In this document: positions 1 through 7,845 of the stretch, in pieces
Numbering within the stretch: the stretch's first letter is position 1
How the letters are laid out: every line of letters starts with the position of its first letter
NCBI GenBank assembly: GCA_963669435.1
Contig: OY770025.1
Coordinates: forward strand, 558,001-622,000
Origin: CALJFL01 sp963669435
GTDB taxonomy: Bacteria; Pseudomonadota; Gammaproteobacteria; Pseudomonadales; Halieaceae
Direction: 5' to 3'
DNA: 64,000 nucleotides
Program-made: the position numbers and the translations under genes
Notes under the pieces: model-generated
Database searches by the model: none
The model's input: the letters and a program-made list of their open reading frames with translations, nothing else
What the model was told of the DNA's origin: nothing

Positions 1-229
1 TCGCGCCCGGATCAATGTCACATTTAACCAGGGCACTGCGTAACATGTCTTCCATCTGGGTGATCTGGAACTCCGCCTCAGCGGTGAGCACCACAGTGCG
101 CTCATCGCGCTCGAATGAGGCATCCACCCCCTTGAAGTCGAAGCGGTTGGCAATCACTCGGCCGGCCTGGTCCACAGCGTTGGTAAGCTGGTGTAGATCC
201 ACTTCCGAAACCACGTCGAATGATGGCAT
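1..229 (-). CDS. yajQ: YajQ family nucleotide-binding protein (partial, N-terminal part only)
   Basis: Reading the minus strand from the ATG at 229 gives MPSFDVVSEVDLHQLTNAVD, then an RFDFKGV segment and an LTAEAEFQITQMEDML segment. This is the typical start of the small YajQ/UPF0234 family (about 160 residues). The gene runs off the left edge, so only about 76 residues are visible. Family members bind nucleotides, and some are reported to bind c-di-GMP and act with a transcription factor; that role is not shown here. It is divergent from panE, with about 40 bp between the starts. Confidence 0.85.
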   Translation of the reverse strand, partial: MPSFDVVSEVDLHQLTNAVDQAGRVIANRFDFKGVDASFERDERTVVLTAEAEFQITQMEDMLRSALVKCDIDPGA

Positions 230-270
230 AGTGCATGTCCCTGTAAGTCGTTCAGCGGACGCACATCATA

Positions 271-1194
271 ATGCCAGAGAAACGATTAACCAAGGCAGAA
301 AACGCTGAACCTTGGCACCTGGTGGGAGCCGGTGCAATCGGCTCGCTGCTGGCATCGTACCTGCACTCGCAACACACACCGATTACCCTGATCGCCCATC
401 GCAAGAACGAGAGCGGAGAACGCTGTATACAGCGCAATGGCGACACTGTATTACACCGTTTCGGCGTATCCAGCGTCGATGAAACTACACCGATACACCG
501 GCTAATGGTAACCACCAAGGCCTACGATGTGGCGACAAGCCTCGCCACGCTCAGCCACCGCATCGCAGCTGACACACGGGTAGTAATCATTGCCAACGGG
601 ATGGGTTTCACCCGGGAACTGGGCCAGCAGGGCTTCAGTGCAGAGGTGTTCCAGGGCACCACCACCCTGGGCGCCTATCGTGCGCCAGAGGGGAACATCG
701 TCCATGCAGGTATGGGGCGCACCATAATCGGTAGGGAACATACAAGTAAGCCCGCATGGTTTACGCATTGGCGGAGCACAGTGCCCGACTGTCACTGGGA
801 CGCTGATATCGAGACCGCCTTGTGGCTAAAACTGGCGATAAATTGCGCAATCAACCCGCTGACTGCCATTAATGATTGCCTGAACGGCGAGTTGTATAAC
901 CAGCGCCATTTGCGTGCAGAAGTAACGGTGCTGTGTGATGAAATCGCCGAAGTGAGTCACCGAGTTGGCCACAGTGACATGGCTGCAGGACTGCACGACA
1001 CGGTTACCCAGGTGATTCAACAGACTGCGGGCAACCGTTCATCCATGCTGCAAGATGTTTCCCGGGGGCAGCGCACAGAAATTGACTACATGACGGGTTA
1101 CCTGCTGCGCACCGCCGACACACTCGGCATGGCCCTACCGAGGAACTCGGCCGTTTACGAACAGGTAAAAGCAATTGAACCCGATCCTGGCTAA
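271..1194 (+). CDS. panE: 2-dehydropantoate 2-reductase (ketopantoate reductase)
   Basis: 307 residues, normal for the PanE/ApbA family. The enzyme reduces 2-dehydropantoate to pantoate with NADPH in the cytoplasm, on the path to pantothenate and coenzyme A. A dinucleotide-binding glycine motif GAGAIGS sits at residues 19-25, after an N-terminal tail of about 15 residues. The C-terminal all-helical domain starts with LWLKLAINCAINPLTA, which carries the conserved Lys and Asn of the active site. The downstream membrane-protein gene overlaps its 3' end by about 20 bp, suggesting co-transcription. The family assignment is secure; related KPR paralogues with other substrates cannot be excluded. 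Confidence 0.88.
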   Translation: MPEKRLTKAENAEPWHLVGAGAIGSLLASYLHSQHTPITLIAHRKNESGERCIQRNGDTVLHRFGVSSVDETTPIHRLMVTTKAYDVATSLATLSHRIAADTRVVIIANGMGFTRELGQQGFSAEVFQGTTTLGAYRAPEGNIVHAGMGRTIIGREHTSKPAWFTHWRSTVPDCHWDADIETALWLKLAINCAINPLTAINDCLNGELYNQRHLRAEVTVLCDEIAEVSHRVGHSDMAAGLHDTVTQVIQQTAGNRSSMLQDVSRGQRTEIDYMTGYLLRTADTLGMALPRNSAVYEQVKAIEPDPG

Positions 1195-1834
1195 CACCGC
1201 TGCATTCACAGCGATCGCCACTGGCCTGGTCGCAATCGTCGGGCTGATGCTGGCTGATTACTGGCAATCACGGCCGGCAAGATACCTGTTCAAACCCATT
1301 GCGGCGCTCGCTTTCGTCAGCCTCGCACTGTGTCTCGGGGCAACCAGCTCGGTGTACGGTACCTGGCTGCTGGCAGGCCTGGTCGCCTGCCTGGTGGGTG
1401 ACCTGTGCCTGATGCCAGACCGGCAGGATACTTTCCTGGCGGGTTTGGCCGCGTTCCTGTGCGGCCATCTTCTCTACGTGGTCGCATTTATGCACCTGGG
1501 CATAAACGCCGTGGCATTGTTGATAGGTGCTGTACCTGCACTGCTCTTGCTGTTCTTCAGCACGCGTTGGCTGCGCCCTCACCTGCCGCCGGGAATGAAA
1601 CTCCCTGTGTACGTGTATATGTTAGTGATAACTGCGATGTTATTGGCGGCCTGCCTTACCACGAGCAACCCGTCGGGAATTTTTATTGTGTGCGGCGCCT
1701 GGGGTTTTGCGATGTCAGACCTGGCAGTGGCGCGACAGCAGTTTGTGCAACCCACGCGCCGCAATGGCCTGTGGGGAACACCGTTGTACTTTGGGTCACA
1801 ACTGCTGCTGGCCACCACCCCTGCGTTGACCTAG
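1175..1834 (+). CDS. YhhN/TMEM86-family integral membrane protein
   Basis: 219 residues, almost all hydrophobic, with about seven or eight predicted membrane segments. The sequence RPARYLFKPIAALAF near residue 30, the acidic GDLCLMPD segment around 75-80 and the late ARQQFV segment resemble the YhhN/TMEM86 family. Animal TMEM86 proteins hydrolyse lysoplasmalogen; bacterial activity is less defined, so I do not assign a reaction. The frame opens with TTG at 1175, overlapping panE, and the true start is uncertain because an ATG also occurs near 1247. It is convergent with the kinase gene, with only 23 bp between the stops. Confidence 0.72.
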   Translation: MNPILANTAAFTAIATGLVAIVGLMLADYWQSRPARYLFKPIAALAFVSLALCLGATSSVYGTWLLAGLVACLVGDLCLMPDRQDTFLAGLAAFLCGHLLYVVAFMHLGINAVALLIGAVPALLLLFFSTRWLRPHLPPGMKLPVYVYMLVITAMLLAACLTTSNPSGIFIVCGAWGFAMSDLAVARQQFVQPTRRNGLWGTPLYFGSQLLLATTPALT

Positions 1835-1857
1835 TTAACTGAGGTGGACCGTGGCTC

Positions 1858-3279
1858 TCACCGATCAGCGTACAAAGAGTTCGCCGCGCGCAGGGTGGCG
1901 CGCTGCCAATGTTCCGCACCATCGTCAGACAATAGTGTCACCTGGGCCGTGCGCGTGTCCCGATCGTGGTTCCTGACAAGATCCAGGAGGCAAACATCCC
2001 GGTTACAGCGCAGGAAAATATCCAGGTGCTCATCCGAAAGGGCCAGCAAATCAGGAGCAGGAGCGGTAGAAAACGTGCGCTGAATTGTGACACCCTCGCC
2101 GCTGAACTCTACACGTTCAAATGCCTTGCTTGCAGCCGCCATAAGCGCAGCGCGCACCGTATCGACATCAAATCGCCTGGGGATCACCGCCCCCGAACTC
2201 ACAGAATATACGGGCGGAGTAAAGTGTACGCGCTCCGGTTGCAGAAAAACCCACAGGGATATCGCGACTCCCAGCGAAACAAATGCGATCGTTGCTGCCA
2301 GACGCCTGGGATATCGTGCCCAAAGCCGCTTCCAGAACTCAACGGATAGTACGCGAGGTGGCGGCGGACGGTAACTGGCATTGCGCGCCTCGTCAGGCGG
2401 CAGGCTGATCTGGTCACGGCGAAACCAGGGTCGCGCCTCATCACGTAAGGTATTGCTGCGCTGTAAGGGCAAACTGCGTTTTACACTGCGAATAACCCGA
2501 CGCACCTCGTGCGTGTTTTCCGGTCGCATTTCGGGCCGCACCTGCAACAGCCCCGCAACCAGGTTCCGCAGTGGCTCCCCGATCTCACTGCCATCCAAGG
2601 CAAACTCGTCGAGCACCGGGCGCTCTGCAGCCATCAACCGAGCGCTATCCAGGCGCCCCTCCGAAAAGAAAGCGTGTTCGCCCGACAGCATGCGGTGCAA
2701 CAAACAACCAAGGGCGAACAGGTCGGTACGTACGTCGCAACTTTCTCCCAGGTACTGCTCGGGCGCCACCGCACTGGGACTCCCGGCTGAGTCGCTTTCC
2801 TCTGCGACACTATGGGCAATACCAAAATCGGTGAGTTTGGCCCGCCCTTCCCGCGTCACCAGGATATTGCTTGCCTTGACATCCCCATGCACGATTCCCG
2901 CCTGGCGAGCGGTGGCCAGCGCCGAGGCGATGTCGGCAGCGACCACCAATATGCTATGCAGTGACAGATCAACGGCAGAAAGCAAGTCTTCCAGGTCACA
3001 ACCGGGGACGTATTCCATAATCAGTGCGACATGGGTTTTGGTCACCACCACGTCAAACACCTTGACCATTCGCGGGCTGTCCAGGACTGCCACGAGCTGG
3101 GCTTCTCGCAACAGTTGTTTGCGCTCCACCCTGCCAGATGGCTGCGAGTACAACTTTATCGCTACCTGACGTTGCAGGCGATCATCGTAGCCACGATAAA
3201 CCGTGCCCTGACCACCACGCTTCAATACATGCAGTAAACGATAGGGCCCGACCGAATCAGGCGGTGAAGTGTCAATCAA
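1858..3279 (-). CDS. Membrane-anchored Ser/Thr protein kinase
   Basis: 473 residues. A Hanks-type kinase domain occupies about residues 13-270: glycine loop RGGQGTVYRG (21-30), VAIK lysine K42, helix-C Glu E59, catalytic loop HGDVKASN (131-138), DFG 151-153 and APE 172-174. The catalytic loop reads HGD instead of HRD, as in many bacterial and RD-minus kinases. One transmembrane segment lies at about 327-346. The remaining 125 residues, presumably periplasmic, carry no domain I recognise and contain two cysteines (425 and 430). The ATG overlaps the stop of the upstream FHA/sigma54-activator gene by 4 nt, so the two are translationally coupled. The likely role is phosphorylation that feeds that regulator; this is inference from context. 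Confidence 0.85.
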   Translation of the reverse strand: MIDTSPPDSVGPYRLLHVLKRGGQGTVYRGYDDRLQRQVAIKLYSQPSGRVERKQLLREAQLVAVLDSPRMVKVFDVVVTKTHVALIMEYVPGCDLEDLLSAVDLSLHSILVVAADIASALATARQAGIVHGDVKASNILVTREGRAKLTDFGIAHSVAEESDSAGSPSAVAPEQYLGESCDVRTDLFALGCLLHRMLSGEHAFFSEGRLDSARLMAAERPVLDEFALDGSEIGEPLRNLVAGLLQVRPEMRPENTHEVRRVIRSVKRSLPLQRSNTLRDEARPWFRRDQISLPPDEARNASYRPPPPRVLSVEFWKRLWARYPRRLAATIAFVSLGVAISLWVFLQPERVHFTPPVYSVSSGAVIPRRFDVDTVRAALMAAASKAFERVEFSGEGVTIQRTFSTAPAPDLLALSDEHLDIFLRCNRDVCLLDLVRNHDRDTRTAQVTLLSDDGAEHWQRATLRAANSLYADR

Positions 3280-4868
3280 GTTAGCGCGCTCTTTAGCGTG
3301 GCATGGCGAGATTCGCGCAGTCGACTGCGAAGCCCGTGCAGGGAGACTTTCAATTGCACCGCGGCCAGAGCGAGGTTGCCCGAACAGGCCTGCAACACGT
3401 TCTGAAGTTCTTCAAGGGGAACATCCGCCGCGAGGCGGAGGTCGGGTGACTGCTCGATAAATCGATACACGGACTGGCGGGTAATTCCTAACTGTTTAGC
3501 CGCCACCGTCACCTGGTAATCTGCCTCTTCCAAAGCGCTTCGCATATCCTCCGGACCGGGCTGCGCAAAGGCCTGCGTCGACCCAGATTTATCGATACTC
3601 GGCTTTACCTCCGACTTTGGAGCATTGATCAGTTCGCGCTCGAGTTCAGGAGACAGTCGAGGCACACTATCACTGGCGAGTACCACCTGGCTGATCACAT
3701 TGGCCAACTGCCTTACATTGCCAGGCCAGGGATGCCTCAGTAACAGATGGAACAGCTCTGCCCACAAAGCGATGGCGGTCTGGTCTGCCTCGCGCGCTGG
3801 CAACAGGTCTGGCTTACCCTGCTCCAGGCAACTCTTCTGTAGAAAAAACCGGGCCAGCTCACCCATATCCTCTGGGTGACTGGACAGCGGTAGGACACTG
3901 ATTTGTGCCGCACCGAGACGATGACGCAAGGCCATCTTGAAGTCCGTCTCAGCACTGTCAAGGTCGGCATCGGTCGCGGAAATAATGCGAACATCAACGC
4001 GCCGGGTTGTACCACCAACCGGCTGGATTTCCCGCTGTTGTAAAGCGCGCAGCAACTGCGGTTGAATCTCCTGGGGCGTATCACCCACCTCGTCAAGAAA
4101 CAGGCTGCCACCCTCCGCCTGTTCGAAGTAGCCGGCGTTAGCACCCGATGCACCGGTGTATGCTCCGCGTGCCGCGCCAAACAACAAAGCCGGCGCCAGG
4201 CTGGGTGTGATCGCAGCCATATTCACCGCGACCATCGGCCGACCGGCACGTGCACTGTTTTCATGGATTGCCTGGGCTACCAACTCCTTGCCCGAACCTG
4301 TTTCCCCAGTTATGAGCACATCGGCGGACAATTGTGATACCTGCTCGATCTGTTGCCGCAAAGCGCGCATGTAAGCACTACTGCCTATCATCTGGTCGCC
4401 CGCCGGTGGGACAACCCCGACTGTAGCGGTATTGACGACCGTACGGCGCAGCAGCAAGACAACGGAATGTCCGAGAAACACACTGACGCCACGGTCCAAC
4501 TGTTCCTCTGTGAATGCCCGGTCTTCCCCCAACTCATCACCAGCAACCCGACATCGGCAGGCGCCCTGCAACTTGCTTAGCTTCACACCTCGCGCGCCCT
4601 GCTGCAGACGAATCGCGCTGCGACTGATATGGCCATCATCCAGGCCTGAGGCACCGGTGGCCTCTCCCGCGCGCTCAAACAGCGGCGAGTGCCGGCCGAT
4701 CACCACCACTTTTGCTGAACCAGCCTCCGGTAAAACCGCATAGTTACCAATGCGCGCAGGGTCAGGGTGGAAAATAATGGTAACCACCAGACGCGGCGTT
4801 CCCACATGACTGGAGAGTTGAGCAAATACTGAGGGTAAGGTCGCGTCCTGCGATAAGTGATCGGGCAT
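3276..4868 (-). CDS. FHA-domain sigma54-dependent transcriptional activator
   Basis: About 530 residues from the ATG at 4868; the frame also opens at a TTG at 4895. Residues 55-140 look like an FHA phosphothreonine-binding fold, with IGRH at 57-60 and the H/S-rich segment GHISRSAIRL at 79-88. An AAA+ sigma54-activator domain follows: Walker A GETGSGKE (188-195), GAYTGA loop (235-240, a GAFTGA variant), Walker B LFLDE (256-260), arginine-finger segment LRHRLG (314-319) and WPGNVRQL (381-388). The C-terminus has two consecutive Fis-like helix-turn-helix segments (about 445-472 and 486-518); one is usual. The partner kinase gene overlaps downstream by 4 nt. The FHA domain plausibly reads kinase-dependent phosphorylation. 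The target promoters are unknown. Confidence 0.85.
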   Translation of the reverse strand: MPDHLSQDATLPSVFAQLSSHVGTPRLVVTIIFHPDPARIGNYAVLPEAGSAKVVVIGRHSPLFERAGEATGASGLDDGHISRSAIRLQQGARGVKLSKLQGACRCRVAGDELGEDRAFTEEQLDRGVSVFLGHSVVLLLRRTVVNTATVGVVPPAGDQMIGSSAYMRALRQQIEQVSQLSADVLITGETGSGKELVAQAIHENSARAGRPMVAVNMAAITPSLAPALLFGAARGAYTGASGANAGYFEQAEGGSLFLDEVGDTPQEIQPQLLRALQQREIQPVGGTTRRVDVRIISATDADLDSAETDFKMALRHRLGAAQISVLPLSSHPEDMGELARFFLQKSCLEQGKPDLLPAREADQTAIALWAELFHLLLRHPWPGNVRQLANVISQVVLASDSVPRLSPELERELINAPKSEVKPSIDKSGSTQAFAQPGPEDMRSALEEADYQVTVAAKQLGITRQSVYRFIEQSPDLRLAADVPLEELQNVLQACSGNLALAAVQLKVSLHGLRSRLRESRHATLKSALT

Positions 4869-4973
4869 CTCAATTAGTGCGGTCAGAGCGTGCAATGGCT
4901 ATGTGGTCATGTAAAAGTCTAGCAGCTATCCATCGGATTGCCCGAGAGGCCCACTAATCGTGTCTGAACCACA

Positions 4974-5843
4974 CTATAAGAACAGCTCCAAGAGTGAGAA
5001 AACCACAAACCAAACCGCGGCACTGCGCCCCAACAAGGCAGCAATTTCGCGGGTCTCGTTAGCAGCGACTTCCCCTTCCCCGGCATTGCTTGCGTTGACA
5101 GAAGCGACTGCGCTACGACCGACATCACTGAGCAGTGACTCGGCGCTTATACCCGAGCGAGGAAGTAGTCCGGGCAGCACTTTGCGACTGCCTACAAAGT
5201 CCCCCGCCAGTGCGAATGTCAAAGCCAACAACCGCGCCGGGATCCAGTCTACGAGTGCCAGCCAACGCCGGGCGATAGCGGACATGCTGCCCACCAACGC
5301 CAGTTGTAACATACGGTAGGCCAGCGCGGCCGCGGGACCCAGCAACACGAAGTAAAACACCACCGCGAACCATCGCTGATAACCTTCGTAGATCAGCGAC
5401 GCCAGCATCCCCTCATGCACGCTCTGCGCGGAGGTTGCTACCTCTTCATCAGGCGGAGTGCTTTCTTCCGCCGCAGTGACCTCTGCGGTCGTGCCCAATT
5501 CATTCTGTATAAACAACCAGGCGGCTTCAAAATCTCCCTGGCGCAAATAATGACAGTAGCGCTCCACCAGCGTAGAGAAGTCCTTGCGTCCAAAGGCATA
5601 GAGCAACAGCGCGACGGCAACGGCAATCCACAGCAGGCCGAAGAGTACAGATTCCAGTGCGTTGAGAAACGCCAGCACCAACAGGGCAGGTGCCAACACC
5701 AGCAAGGCAAATCCCAACTCCTGGGAGAGTCCACTGTGCCAGACTTTATCCTGCCAGAGCGAGAACCAGCCGTCATACCGGTCGCGCCCGTCAGCCCAGA
5801 CTTGCAGTAGAACAACACCAATAATCAAGGCCAGAAATGTCAT
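4974..5843 (-). CDS. ampE: AmpE family inner-membrane regulatory protein
   Basis: 289 residues, close to E. coli AmpE. It starts with MTFLALIIGVVLLQ, has a second hydrophobic stretch around 40-85, a cytoplasmic central part, the characteristic EGYQRWFAVVFYFVLLGPAAALAYRM segment around 153-178, and a hydrophobic C-terminus. AmpE is linked with AmpD in the signalling loop that connects peptidoglycan recycling to beta-lactamase induction; its biochemical activity is unsettled. The ATG overlaps the ampD stop by 4 nt, so ampD-ampE form one unit. No ampC or ampR is seen in this window. Confidence 0.87.
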   Translation of the reverse strand: MTFLALIIGVVLLQVWADGRDRYDGWFSLWQDKVWHSGLSQELGFALLVLAPALLVLAFLNALESVLFGLLWIAVAVALLLYAFGRKDFSTLVERYCHYLRQGDFEAAWLFIQNELGTTAEVTAAEESTPPDEEVATSAQSVHEGMLASLIYEGYQRWFAVVFYFVLLGPAAALAYRMLQLALVGSMSAIARRWLALVDWIPARLLALTFALAGDFVGSRKVLPGLLPRSGISAESLLSDVGRSAVASVNASNAGEGEVAANETREIAALLGRSAAVWFVVFSLLELFL

Positions 5844-6415
5844 TGCCCGTTCCCCGCTGCCGCCAATGCCAATCGGTAGTAGTGCCAGTTGAATGCAGGA
5901 CCCGGGTCGGTCTTGCGCCCCGGTGCTATGTCACTGTGACCCACAATACGCCGCTCGTCCAGCTTGTGATAGTGGGCCATCAGTATTCGGGTTAACTCTG
6001 CCAGGGCCAGGTACTGCGACTCTTCATAAGGCTCGTCGTCAGTACCCTCCAGCTCTATGCCGATACTGAAATCGTTGCAATTGTCACGACCCTCATAGTG
6101 TGAAACACCGGCATGCCAGGCGCGCTCGTTACAGCTGACAAACTGCACCACCTCCCCGCTGCGCTTTACCAGCAAGTGTGATGACACCTCCAGGCCCCGT
6201 ATTTCGCCAAAAAAAGGATGCGCATCCCAATCCAGACAGTTTGTGAACAATCGCTCGATGCTATCTCCGCCGTAACGTCCCGGCGGTAGTGAAATATTGT
6301 GAATCACCAGTAAATCTGGCTCCATGCCTACCGGGCGCGGACCGCAGTTCACAGACTCGACACGACGAACACCCTCTATCCAGCCGTCAATCACCTCAGC
6401 CATGAAATAGTCCAC
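5840..6415 (-). CDS. ampD: 1,6-anhydro-N-acetylmuramyl-L-alanine amidase AmpD
   Basis: 191 residues of the zinc-dependent N-acetylmuramoyl-L-alanine amidase (Amidase_2) fold. The enzyme removes the stem peptide from 1,6-anhydroMurNAc peptides in the cytoplasm during wall recycling. Zinc ligands match AmpD: H39 in VIHNISLPPG, and H160 and D170 in GHSDIAPGRKTDPG. No signal peptide is visible, as expected for the cytosolic enzyme. The gene is followed by ampE with a 4-nt overlap and is divergent from nadC, the same arrangement as in many gammaproteobacteria. An alternative start at Met5 is possible. Confidence 0.93.
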   Translation of the reverse strand: MDYFMAEVIDGWIEGVRRVESVNCGPRPVGMEPDLLVIHNISLPPGRYGGDSIERLFTNCLDWDAHPFFGEIRGLEVSSHLLVKRSGEVVQFVSCNERAWHAGVSHYEGRDNCNDFSIGIELEGTDDEPYEESQYLALAELTRILMAHYHKLDERRIVGHSDIAPGRKTDPGPAFNWHYYRLALAAAGNGQ

Positions 6416-6507
6416 AAACCCCGTTGGCTACAGACTAACAGGCCCATGCGACAGCTGCTACAATCCGCGCCACCCTGAAAATTCCGTACCGCAAAACGGC
6501 CAAGCCC

Positions 6508-7365
6508 ATGCAAGCAAAACCCTGCCCAGAGACAGTAGTGACCAATGTGAGAGCAGCATTGGCGGAGGACATTGGCAGCGGGGACATCACCGCTGCCCTG
6601 ATCCCTCTCGAACAGCATTCCGAGGCGCGCGTAATTACCCGGGAAGACGGGGTGTTGTGCGGGGTGGACTGGGTAAATGCGGTGTTCGCAGAAGTTGACC
6701 GAGACGTGAAGGTGCAGTGGCACTGCACCGATGGGGAGCGCGTCAGCGCTTCACAGACCCTGTTTACTGTCACAGGAAGAACCCGCAGCCTACTGACCGC
6801 GGAACGTGCAGCGCTGAATTTCCTGCAGCTACTGTCAGGCACGGCGACTACCTGCCGGCATTACGCCGACCGGGTTGCCGACACAGGTGTCAAGCTACTG
6901 GATACGCGCAAGACCATTCCCGGACTCCGCCATGCACAAAAGTATGCCGTCACCTGTGGCGGCTGCTACAACCACCGTATCGGACTATTCGACGCATTCC
7001 TTATCAAGGAAAACCACATTCAGGGTTGCGGCGGTATCGCCCAGGCCGTGGAAGCAGCGCGGCAATCTGCGCCAGGTAAACCCGTAGAGGTAGAAGTGGA
7101 GAATCTGCAGGAACTGGAGGAAGTCCTGGCCGCGCGCTGCGAGCGGGTGATGCTGGACAATTTCTCGCTGGCGGACATGGAAACCGCCGTTACCTTGGCG
7201 GATGGCCAGCTGGAACTCGAGGCCTCGGGTAACGTTACGCAGGATACGCTGTTACCCATAGCCAACACCGGCGTGGACTACATATCTATCGGTGCACTCA
7301 CCAAGGATTGCAAAGCACTGGATTTGTCGATGCGACTGAGTGCGAGCTCTGCGACACTCAAATGA
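6508..7365 (+). CDS. nadC: Nicotinate-nucleotide pyrophosphorylase (quinolinate phosphoribosyltransferase)
   Basis: 285 residues, standard for NadC. It converts quinolinate and PRPP to nicotinate mononucleotide, CO2 and pyrophosphate in de novo NAD synthesis. Visible signatures: the N-terminal AALAEDIGSGDIT, LNFLQLLSGTAT, the TRKTIPGLR catalytic segment, HRIGLFDAFLIKENH, and EVEVENLQE with VMLDNF. The gene is divergent from ampD. Its 3' end overlaps the convergent rraA stop by 8 bp. Confidence 0.95.
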   Translation: MQAKPCPETVVTNVRAALAEDIGSGDITAALIPLEQHSEARVITREDGVLCGVDWVNAVFAEVDRDVKVQWHCTDGERVSASQTLFTVTGRTRSLLTAERAALNFLQLLSGTATTCRHYADRVADTGVKLLDTRKTIPGLRHAQKYAVTCGGCYNHRIGLFDAFLIKENHIQGCGGIAQAVEAARQSAPGKPVEVEVENLQELEEVLAARCERVMLDNFSLADMETAVTLADGQLELEASGNVTQDTLLPIANTGVDYISIGALTKDCKALDLSMRLSASSATLK

Positions 7366-7837
7366 GTGGCGAAGCACTCACCAATACACCGTTATTATCG
7401 GCGTACACGTAATCCCCGGGACGGATATCGACCCCGCCAAATGACAGCGGTATATCGCGCTGCCCGACCCCAAGTTTCTCTGTTTTCACCGGCACCGTGC
7501 CAAGGGCCTGTACACCCAGGTTGGTCTCACCAATTTCATCCACGTCGCGAATGACACCATTGATGACCAGGCCCGACCAGCCGTTGGCCGCTGCCTTTTC
7601 GGCCAGCATATCGCCCAGCAGGGCCCGCCGCCGGGAACCTCCACCATCGACCACAATGACCCGGCCCTCACCGGGCTCACCTACCAGCTCTTTGACCAGC
7701 GAATTGTCCTCGTGACACTTGACGGTCACCACCTGGCCCGAGAAGACACGCGCACCCCCAAAGTTGATAAAGGGCAGCTCAATGGCGCGAGCGGCAGGTG
7801 CGTCATCAGAGAGGTCGGGGGTACTAAACGGTTTCAT
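7358..7837 (-). CDS. rraA: RraA family protein (regulator of RNase E activity or related aldolase)
   Basis: 159 residues, the length of E. coli RraA. Family signatures: NFGGARVFSGQVVTVKC, GRVIVVDGGGSRRRALLGDM, GLVINGVIRDVDEI and the FGGVDIRPGDYVYADNNGV C-terminus. RraA binds RNase E and inhibits its endonuclease activity; close homologues in some bacteria act as 4-hydroxy-4-methyl-2-oxoglutarate aldolases, with the G-x20-R-D motif present here. I prefer RraA by length and overall pattern but cannot separate the two functions. It lies 8 bp downstream of the acyl-CoA dehydrogenase gene, so read-through is likely. Confidence 0.82.
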   Translation of the reverse strand: MKPFSTPDLSDDAPAARAIELPFINFGGARVFSGQVVTVKCHEDNSLVKELVGEPGEGRVIVVDGGGSRRRALLGDMLAEKAAANGWSGLVINGVIRDVDEIGETNLGVQALGTVPVKTEKLGVGQRDIPLSFGGVDIRPGDYVYADNNGVLVSASPLI

Positions 7838-7845
7838 CAGGGTTC

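Noticed and set aside
2381..3169. A 262-codon Arg/Ser-rich open frame on the plus strand
   Set aside because: It is antisense to the kinase catalytic domain, where all kinase motifs are on the minus strand.
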